Source: Pisolithus tinctorius (lineage: Eukaryota > Basidiomycota > Agaricomycetes > Boletales > Pisolithaceae). From it: a stretch of 64,000 nucleotides of DNA. Made by a program: the position numbers and the translations under genes. The notes under the pieces were generated by a model that was not told where the DNA came from, searched no databases, and saw only the letters and a list, made by a program, of their open reading frames with translations. The DNA lies in NCBI GenBank assembly GCA_024663395.1, contig JANFAH010000029.1, positions 496,001 to 560,000 of the forward strand, written 5' to 3'. This document shows positions 44,648-53,118 of this stretch, one piece after another. Each line of letters starts with the position of its first letter. Positions within the stretch are counted from its first letter, which is position 1.

Positions 44648-45132
44648 TGTCATATACCGAGAAACCCATGGTTCAGTCTTAGGTTCAGAACACTGAGTCA
44701 ACGCCAAATGCTGAAGCAAACCCTGTTCCTTACTATACTTTTCCAGTTAGCTTTTGTACTGCCCTCACTTATGCCAAGGCAGTGTCTGTCTTCAGCTTTC
44801 CAATCCCTGCCTCCTCGTCTAACTTTTAGTTAGTCCCTTGCACAGCTATTTAGTCCCTCACCGGTAACCTCAGCCTTTGGGTTGCCAGTCTTCAGTATAT
44901 ATACACTACATATGTTGTACTTAGCTCCCCAGTCTGAATATCAACTTAGTTCACCCCAAGTTCCCAGCCTAAGCCCAAGTCGACTCTTGGCTTTTGCTCC
45001 TGACCCCCCTTGGCTTACTCTGACTTCAACCTGGCTTGTGCAAGGGTCTAGTGCACAAGCTAAGACCAAGGGTTGTTGCACCTGGCACTCAGCCTTCGGC
45101 CTTTGACCCCCATCCTAGTCACAAACTTAACA
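44648..45132 (+). repeat. 3' LTR of chromovirus C
   Basis: 485 bp, same ends as 37700-38184 and the same length, with transitions many of which are TG/CA pairs. Confidence 0.93.
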
Positions 45133-45137
45133 CTGTG

Positions 45138-46324
45138 CGAGAGGTAGACTTGGGACAGTCCTTAGCAGAGTGGCCAGCCTCGCCACAGAAGAGGCAGAGG
45201 TTGTTCTTCATCCTGTACTGGTGTTCAGCAGAGGTGAGTTTGCCATCCTTGCCCAGAAGATGGGCAATGTCAGACTTGGATGTGTCAGACTTGGGTGGGT
45301 CTTTCTGTTTTCCCTTGCCCTTGGTGTTGGACTTTGGAGTGGAGGTGAAGGATGACAATTTAGCCTTGTTGTCAGAGCTGGAGAACTGTGACTTGTCAGT
45401 GGCAGACTTGGTGGTGCATGAGATCTCCACTTTGCACTCCCAGTAGCATTCATGGAGTTGTGCAAGGGTAGAAGGTTTTCCAATGCAAGCAATCTCATCC
45501 TTGATGCAGTCTGGAAGTCTGCTATAAAAGTGGTGGTGGAGTGCACTGACACCATAGTCTTTGACCTGCAAAGGCCAGCAATTGAACTCCACAACATATT
45601 TGGTAATTTGAGAGCCATCCTTCATAGTTAGGTTCTCAAGTTGTTGGATGGCATCTGCTATGGCATCATGTGGACCAAAATTAGTTGTGAGCTCTTGCAA
45701 GAACTTGTGATAGTCATCCATCCAGAGCAGGCAGTCATAATTTTTGGGATTTAGTAGGTCTGGCTCAAACCAAGCCAGAGCCATACCCTTAAGGTAAGAC
45801 TGAGCAAAGGTAACCTTTGCCCTGTCAGAGCAGAATGCACAGGGGTGGTCTTGAAAGTTCAGCTCACATTGTATGAGGAACTTTCAGAGTTTCTTAGGGT
45901 CAGAGCTGTCAAAGGTGTCAGGCTCATAGACTTTGGTTTTTGGAGCAGAGTCCCCAGTGTGTGAACTAGACCATGCAAGTGCATGGACAGCTCTAGTGAG
46001 AGCTACAAGGGGATTCTCTGGCAGCTCAGCTGGGTCTTCAGGGATATCCCTGTCACCACTGCCCCCACCATTGGGATCACCATCAGGGTCATCAGGGTTG
46101 GGGTCAGGTCCATCATCTTGATTATGAGGAGATGGAGTATGGAAGGTTGTTGGGTGGAGGTTGGAGCAACCAGCCTGCAAAGTGCTTTTGCCTTCAGCAT
46201 GAGAGTGGCATCAAGTGGAGAAGGATTGGAACTGTTTGACAATGGAAGGGAGTCAACACAGACTAGCTAGTGCTTCAGCGAGGTTCTCAGTGACCTCTCT
46301 CTGGGATTGAGCTCAAGTTCTCAT
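45138..46324 (-). pseudogene. gag of chromovirus B, main part
   Basis: Starts at ATG 46324 and keeps one frame with TGA stops (e.g. MRT-stop). It carries a Pro/Asp-rich region, VYEPDTFDSSDPKKL, QSYLKGMALAWFEPDLL and the CCHC knuckle CLFCGEAGHSAKDCP (about 45215-45170). The frame runs into the LTR of element C at 45132; its end is at 37624-37694. Confidence 0.88.
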
Positions 46325-46372
46325 AATGGTGTAAGTTTCTTGGAAGACAGAAAACAAGATCATACAAGTGTG

Positions 46373-46383
46373 AGTATGAATAT
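46373..46383 (-). promoter_or_regulatory. self-primer binding site of chromovirus B
   Basis: Minus-strand ATATTCATACT, two bases inside the 5' LTR, is the exact complement of AGTATGAATAT at 46681-46671 in the LTR. The base that differs from element C (A for C) is matched by the opposite change in the primer site. Confidence 0.8.
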
Positions 46384-46385
46384 AC

Positions 46386-47105
46386 TGTCAAGTCCAGGCC
46401 TACTCCAACCAACTCCAACACTAGATGAGGTCTGGGGAGAGGTTCAGAAGCAAGTCTGACAGGAAGAACTGAACTCCAACTGGCAAAGTGTTGGCAGGAA
46501 TGAAGTCCACTGAGACAAAGGCAGAGCAGAGTGAGGGTGTTGGGTTTAGCTCATGCACTACCCCCTTGCATGATCTCAGCCCTCATATTTCAGAGGGAGA
46601 GCACAGACAGAAAGTCAGAGGTAACTCCAACAGGCAGAAGACAGAGACAGAGGGAGTAGGAACTAAGTTGATATTCATACTGAAGAACAGTGGAGTACAA
46701 TACATGCTTTTATACTACTACAGAGGCACAGTAATTGGAATTGGAACTGACAAATGGAGACTCAGAAAATTTCAAGTAACACTTCCTAGACAACAAATGA
46801 AGGGTAGATGGAGGACATGTGGATGGGTAACATAGTACACCCCAAAAAGGGAACAGTCCAGGTGCTGGACCATGCAGTGTGTGTGCTGTGGAGTACCTGA
46901 CTGTGTGCTGTGAGGGAGAAGTCCAAAGGGTAGTCACATGACCCCTCAGAGAACAGTCTGTGTGGTCCAGTAGGAGCACAGCAGTTGGAGTGGAGACAGT
47001 TCATAAATGACAGGAGGTGGGCAGAGTTGGTGCAGAGTGAGTGAATGACCAGCAGAAGAGGGTGTGGAGTGAGTGAAGACCTAGAATGAATGCACAGTCA
47101 TGACA
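46386..47105 (-). repeat. 5' LTR of chromovirus B
   Basis: 720 bp, TGTCAAG...ATGACA. TATAAAAG on the minus strand near 46714-46707, 33 nt before the predicted start at 46681. Confidence 0.9.
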
Positions 47106-47410
47106 CATACACTTTGATATGCACATCCATATATTTTGATTTATGCATCTTTTTGTTGATACTATCAAAAGTATTGATATGATAGTCAGGATGCCCTGAG
47201 TGTCATCATGTACATCTAACCACAATATCTGTGATTGAGAAGGCCAGCTGCCTCACCACATTGCAATGGCTGACAAATTTGCTACATCATAGTACAGACC
47301 ACTACACATTGGTACTATAACAACTGCACAGTATTGTAGTATTTTTTCAGTAACCCAGTCCACTGCAGGCACGGACCACTTCTAATGACTATCCAACCCA
47401 CTGATGTCAA
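47106..47410. other. spacer between element B and GH3 remnant
   Basis: AT-rich, CpG-poor; no gene seen. Confidence 0.4.
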
Positions 47411-48001
47411 CTTATTGTATCTGACTGCTCGTTGCAGCGGAGAAAGTAAGTGTTCGGGCATCTATGAATATGCACATTAAGGACGGATATGTCATCTTAG
47501 CATGCATATCCGCCTTGCAAACGAAGTGACAACAGAAACGCAATTGCGGAATGTCGTTGATGCCACGTCCGACTTGTTTGGAAGAGTTTCTGAGTTCTGC
47601 GTTTCCCCTGACTATCGTCAGGCTGCTGCTCGGTACGCATTCTTTGTGGAATTACAGGGCGATCCTGGTAAGTTTCTCCATATTCCGTCGGGTGACACAC
47701 CCAGGTTCGAGTGCAGCGACTTGATACATCGAAATTTCACTCAGGCGCAGCCATTTCTGCGGCGCCCGCTGCCTTGCATGATCAACTGCAGAAACACAAC
47801 GAGAATTACCTGAAAGGTAGTCGAATGGGAAAAATCGGTGTACCTTGCGTTCGGGTGATCCAACCGGGAACTTTTGGTGACTACAGAGAATGGGTGATCA
47901 GAACGAAGGGAGGTGCCTCGGGGCAGGTTAAGGTACCGGTGGTGATCTGGAACGAGGCTGACCGTACATGGCTGGAGGAGCACGTCATGTATGATATTTG
48001 A
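47411..48001 (+). pseudogene. GH3 pseudogene, exons 7-9
   Basis: Almost identical to 11111-11702: the 8-nt exon 7, exon 8 and exon 9 are all present with their introns, ending at VMYDI-stop. Exons 1-6 are absent; similarity begins abruptly at 47411 inside intron 6. It is the left end of the copied block 47.4-50.6 kb. Confidence 0.9.
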
Positions 48002-48184
48002 TGGAAGATGGATAGGTAGTCCGCGTTGTGATATTGTAGCTTGATCCAGCTTCGTCTCTCGCATTTCGGACAGTGTAGATCCTGTCGGTGGTTGGGCTGG
48101 GCCGACCGTTAGCTCGGCGGAGGTGAGGCAGGCAGAGCCGCTCGGGACGATGGGTCATCTGCTCTCTCTGACAGAACCAGTTTC

Positions 48185-48725
48185 TGATGAGAGAGTTCTT
48201 GCATCGCCTGCTTTCATAAGTGTTACAGACGTCAGTGTGGGTGCGGTGTAGAGCACGTGTATCACATACCACTGATGATGTGTTTGCGTTGTGAAGTAGC
48301 CATGAGGGGCAATTTGATCATGATTTGCATCGCTTCGCGGCCTACCCCAGTCGACATCTGAGAGCTCAAATTCGGGCTTGACGCTAGCATCAGAAATCGA
48401 ATTGTACGGTTGCTCAGGAACGCTACGCACCTTACTCCAGCTAGGTTGTGTGGGGCCTAAAACTGACCCTCCACCCTCGTCGCATGGTATGGTTGCGATC
48501 TGAAAGCTGGCGTCAAGAATGGGCAAGTTCGAAGCAAGGATGTTATCTGCGCCGTTCCCTAGTATACGTCCTCGTTTCGGCTTCTGGACGAACGGGTTCC
48601 AAAATCACAGGAGGTATCGCAGTAAATGGAGAGTTGTCGAGGAGCATCGTTTAGTGATGGCGATGAATAACTTTGGTATGCGTCGCGAACAAGGATTTGC
48701 CAAAGTGTCTCGGGGACCAACATGA
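48185..48725 (-). pseudogene. fragment of membrane-protein-like gene family
   Basis: Copy of 11866-12423 (shared VLGPTQPS and PSYNLVSDASVK-like codons, here PYNSISDASVK). Only the first-exon region is present. Confidence 0.7.
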
Positions 48726-49165
48726 TTGAACAACAAAGAATTCCTTGAAGGACCTCATGCTGTCCATGTTGCCACGCGAACTGAACTCCGTTGGAGGTGG
48801 TCCGAAGCGACCCACAAGTTACGAACTAGTAAAGGTTGGACCTTCCGAATTGGGACGAGTACGATGGACGCTGCTGCCGAACCCACTGTAATAGCCTCAG
48901 TGGCAGTGAATTCTTGGATGTACCTGTGTGGGAAAACCCAGCGCCGGTCCGATATTCCGGCTCAGAAGAGCACTGTGCATAGGCCTTCAAGGCTTCAACC
49001 TTCATGTATTATGCATTTGGCAAGTCATCTTCAATATCCTTTGAAAAATCTTTTTTGTTCCCCTACGTAAGTCATCTTTTTTCTCTCTAGAACCATGTCG
49101 CACCAGCAGGCTTGCGGCACTCAGAATCTCGACGCACTTTACGGCTGCGTGAGGTCGACTTTCGC
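48726..49165. other. junction region of the copied block
   Basis: 48726-48890 matches 12424-12600, then 48895-49165 matches 14066-14340; the ~1.5 kb between them in the left copy is missing here. It contains the MSHQQACGT ORF start at 49095, whose frame continues into GH3 exon 4. Confidence 0.6.
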
Positions 49166-50334
49166 CGCAGAACTTCGCAGGATCGGCAAAGCAACTGATA
49201 CCCCTGGATGGTTCAGACAGATTTGGCCCCAGTTGCGTGTGATCCTGGCAAATGCCAGTGGTCCATTCGCCACCCTCATCCCAGAGGTATAACTTTTCGT
49301 CCCATGTCGTGGCGCGTCCTGAACACGCTCAATTTAGATCCGGCATTATGCTGGTCCCGATGTGTCTGTCCAGTCTGTGGTGATTGCTAGCAGCGAAGCA
49401 TTTTGGCCGTTGTGTACGACCCATGGGACCTTAACCTGTACAGCGTTGTTGGTTCCGACGACGTCATCGAGTTCCTACCTGTAGAAAAACCAGAGGAATC
49501 CAAATATCTTGCTCAATCGGTTAGTTCCTGTTTGCCTTGTGTGTTGTGCTGCAGATGCTGACCCCTTTTGGATCAGTGGAACGTCGAGTTGGGCAGGAAA
49601 TACGAAGTGGTTCTGACAACGAGAGATGAATTCTGGCGGTATCGCCTTGGCGATGTTGTTGAGATCGCAGGATTCAATCCTCGCAACGGACAACCTCTTA
49701 TCAGGTACATCGGGGTGCGCTTCATTTTTTCAAGTCAATGTATTGTATCTGACCACTTGTCGCAGCGGCGACAGTAAGTGTTCGGGCATCCCTGGTAAAT
49801 GAATATACAAGTTAAAGACGGATATATTATTTTAGCATGCACATCCGTCTTGCAAACGAGGTGACAACGGAAACGCAGCTTCGCAATGTCATTGACGCCA
49901 CGTCCGACTTGTTCGGAGGGGTTTATGAGTTCTGCGTTTCCCCTGATTATCGCCAGGTGGTTGCTCGGTACGCATTCTTTGCTGAATTACAGGGCGATCC
50001 TGGTGAGTCCCTCCGTGGTATGCGGGTGGCACACTTGGGTTTGGGCGCAGTAACCTGATCTACCAAATTTCCTTCAGGCGCAAAAATTTCTGCGGTGCCC
50101 ACTGCATCGCATGATCAACTGCAGAAACACAATGAAAACTACCTGAAAGATAGTCAAATGGGCAAAATCGGGGTTCCCTGTGTTCGGGTGGTCCGGCTGG
50201 GGACATTTGGTGACTACAGAGGATGGAAGGTTGCGACGAAGGATGCTGCTACTGGCCAGGTGAAGGTGGCCGTGGTGATCTGGGTCGAGACGGACGGTGC
50301 GTGGCTGGAAGGACGGGTTATGTATGATATCTGA
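49166..50334 (+). pseudogene. GH3 pseudogene, exons 4-9
   Basis: Copy of 15868-17036, retaining most of exon 4 and all later exons with introns. A one-base deletion in exon 5 (GCATTTTGG against GCGTTTTTGG in the intact gene, near 49400) shifts the frame, and the ATP-motif exon 1 is absent. Confidence 0.9.
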
Positions 50335-50440
50335 AGGAAAGTGAGACGCCGGAAGGTGAATATGTATCTTGAGTTGTGATAGTCTTCACACAATCGTGCT
50401 ATGTCGCATGTATTCTACGTACGTGCTTTCCGTGTTCAGG

Positions 50441-50560
50441 TGGGCCGACCGGGGACTGAGTGGAAGATCAAGACGAATGGGTGCATCGTGGCAGGTTAAC
50501 TAGATGCCCTTTGTGATCTGGGGCATGGTTGGAAAAAACGAGTTATCTATGATGTTTGAC
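50441..50560 (+). pseudogene. GH3 last-exon fragment, copy
   Basis: Copy of 17141-17274, shortened, ending in a TGATGTTTGA stop region. Confidence 0.65.
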
Positions 50561-50611
50561 GGAAGGTGGAACGCAGGAAATGTAAATAGGTATTTCGCGT
50601 AGTGATCGACT

Positions 50612-51963
50612 TCAGCTAATCACTTGAACCAACTGAATACCATGCCTCCTCAGCTCCGTTCTGGCCCAATTAAACAAGTACAGCACAGAGTGTATCCCTT
50701 GTGGCTCCGTGAGAAGCGCATACACAATGAGCATGCAGAGGACATAAAGAACGCCAGCAAAGGCGAAATATAACTGAACCGTGGCTGCTTGATCCCTGAG
50801 ATGTACCAGGAGTGCAGTAAGGAAAAAATAGACACTACGAGATCTGTTTGTCAAAACTATGGTCCAACAGCTTTGTCAACCGTACCTGTATAACAAGGAC
50901 CCAAACGGAGAAAATAAACACAACTGCATCGCAGAGAAGCACAGTCTACTGTGAGCCGTCTGACATTTCATGTAAGAGGATTGGCCGGCTGTTAAACCAA
51001 GCTGATTCACGTACAAAGAATCTCGGTGTCCTGACGGCTAATCCCATTGTAACGCTACCCAGTGCAGTAAACAGAGACATGTAACATAATCTCTGAGACC
51101 AGTAAGATAATCCTTCCTGGTCAATAGATTGGATAGCAAGGAATCCGACATTGGCGGCTAGAAGCACGGTAGCCTATCCGAAAGGTTCAGTGATGAGTAC
51201 ATATATGTACCAGACTTGTGGCCCTACTCACGAGTAGGTTAGATGCATCGATTTCACTTTGAAACGTCTTTGAGAACGCTTCCCATTTGTCTAGATCTGT
51301 TTGATCATCAACTTGAGTAGTTGCAAGGGCACTGCTGACATATCGCAGTCGATCAAGGAAAATCATCATGCTGACTATGTCTAATATCACTAAGAACACA
51401 GTTGAATATGTCGATGGAGGTGGTGTGGAGGATCCTAAATTTCCGACAAGAGGGTTGGAGCGTCGCACGCTTTGATATCACAAACGTCAGTGTGGGCACC
51501 TGCCAAAAGCCTTTGTTACATACCGCTGAGGAAGTGTATGCATTGGTGGGTAGCCATGAGCGGTGAGATTTGTATCACTTTGCGGTCTGCCGGGGTCTGA
51601 GAGGCCAACTTCGGGCTTGAAGATAACATCAGAGATCGAATTGTACAAGTGGTTAGGAAAGCTGCGCACCTTAATTGCGTCAGGTTGTGTAGGTCCGTGG
51701 CTCAAAACCGACTCTCCATCGTCGGGGTATGGTACGGTTGCGTTCCGAAAGCTGGCACCAAGAATGGGCAAATTCGAAGCAAAGATGGTACATGCATCAT
51801 TCTCTGGCAGGTACTTCCGTTTCTGCTTCCGGATGAAAGAGTTCCAAAAAGACAGGAGGTACCGGAATAAATACGAAGTTGTCGAGAAGCATCGTTTGGC
51901 GATGGCGATGAATAACTTGGGTAGGCGAACAAGAACTCGCAAAAGCGACTGGGGAACCAACAT
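50612..51963 (-). pseudogene. membrane-protein-like gene, uninterrupted copy
   Basis: From ATG 51963 a 159-codon frame (LRVLVRLPKLFIAIAKRC, then a charged region) leads into an exon with FLVILDIVSMMIFLDRLRYV and WEAFSKTFQSE. A clear GT-AG intron (51231-51174) follows, then VGFLAIQSIDQEGLSYW and a last hydrophobic exon (YFAFAG, LIVYALLTEPQGIH). Two or more predicted membrane segments are visible. A TAG after HEMSDGSQ (about 50955) and a phase mismatch at the first intron suggest a pseudogene, though an unrecognised exon structure could rescue it. The family also occurs at 11866, 19662/28014 and 48185. I do not recognise its function. It preserves the empty target site of chromovirus A at 51266-51270. 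Confidence 0.6.
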
Positions 51964-52569
51964 GATGGTATGAGAACGGCAGGAACTTCCTGACAGACGC
52001 CATATGCGCTTCCCCTGGAACCAAACACCAGCAATTCAGCTTGAGAAAGTACTGTGGGCAAGAAAAGATGAGCACAGTTTCGAACGAGGTGCCTTCGCCT
52101 CACATAATCACTCCGTTGACCATTCTTATTCTAGCAATTTATTTACGACCATTCCGTACATTCATCCTGTCCCTCCTTGCCAGCGGCATTTAGCACATGG
52201 CTCAAATCCACTTCGCTGGTTGCAAAGTATTGCTCTAGAGCACCTTATGACAGATGTCGAGGGATTCGCTCGGGAATGGAGGTTGATATCCGCACCCTGA
52301 GGTTTCCCGATAATCAAAATGGCACAGGACGAAAAAGAAAATTTATCTTGTACCTTGCAACAGCCGCACAACGCAAGTGACACCAAATCAGAAGTCTGGT
52401 GAGCGCTCGGTCAACTTAATTGGCATTATTGGGCGCGTCTCTTAGGGCAGGCTGGAATCCCAAAAGCGGTAGAATATGGAGAACAACAACGAATCTTCCT
52501 GCTCAGCCATCCTTCTCACAACGGATTTTGGAGAGTTAAGGACAGGTCTTAATGTAGTAGAAAATGTAA
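51964..52569. other. non-coding flank
   Basis: 52183-52280 resembles 5541-5700. No gene recognised. Confidence 0.35.
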
Positions 52570-53000
52570 AGACTACACTTGAAAATTAATTCAACAATTT
52601 TTCGAAGGCGAAACTTGAAGTTTTCGTGAATGCCTCGATGTTTACCAATACTTCAAGTTTACGCACATGTATCGACGGCATCAGAACGTCAATTTGAGCT
52701 TCAAGTTTGGTAGTGGTTTGAATGTGCGTGCAAACTTCCGATTTCGTCTTCACATTGTGACTTCAACAAACCATCAAGAATGAACTATGTTCGTGTATTG
52801 GCCAAGATTCCAAATATGCACGAACAATAAATACTCTGCCTAATTTTGAAGTTTGGGACGAGGACAAAACATTGATTGAAATGTAAAGTATTATGTACAG
52901 TTTATATGAATTGCCCATTGGTCGCCCGCCCATCGCCCGCCAATCACCCACCCATCGCCCTCTGGTCGCCCAAAATCACTATCATTTTACTTCAAGCGCC
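52570..53000. repeat. subterminal repeats of Tnp2 (CACTA-like) element
   Basis: ACTTCAAGTTT or its complement occurs several times in both orientations (near 52612, 52650, 52700, 52845 and 52990), followed by a GCCC-rich run of CATCGCCC-like units (52913-52975). Clustered short subterminal motifs next to a transposase gene are typical of CACTA transposons. The possible terminus CACTTGAAAATT near 52570 has no partner found on the right. Confidence 0.45.
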
Positions 53001-53118
53001 CAATTTCTGTCAACAACAGCAATGACAACCGGATTTTTATACTACGTGAAGCTCGCAGATCAGTCCTGCATGAAAGAGTTAATGGAAATATCTTGGGCGA
53101 GAGGACAAAATTGCTCAC

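Larger units (their letters stand above)
37700..45132 (+). mobile_element. chromovirus C: Ty3/gypsy element nested in gag of B
   Basis: 7433 bp with two 485-bp LTRs (37700-38184, 44648-45132), flanked by CTGTG (37695-37699, 45133-45137). Same order of parts as A, on the plus strand. Stops in gag and pol are nearly all TGA where CGA is expected. LTR differences come largely as TG in one copy against CA in the other, i.e. independent decay of CpG after insertion. It is younger than B, in which it sits, and older than A. Confidence 0.96.
29074..47105 (-). mobile_element. chromovirus B: old Ty3/gypsy element carrying three nested insertions
   Basis: LTRs at 29074-29805 and 46386-47105, flanked by the target duplication CATAC (29069-29073 and 47106-47110). 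Removing the solo LTR, foldback element and chromovirus C with their target duplications leaves about 8.1 kb in the same order as chromovirus A. Gag and pol are riddled with stops, mostly TGA where CGA is expected, and Arg codons have become Cys, His, Gln or Trp. The left LTR has lost its terminal TG (CG at 29074-29075 on the plus strand). Confidence 0.92.

Noticed and set aside
52913..52975. CATCGCCC-like units as a CRISPR or telomere repeat
   Set aside because: Irregular, short and without spacers; part of the subterminal region of a DNA transposon.
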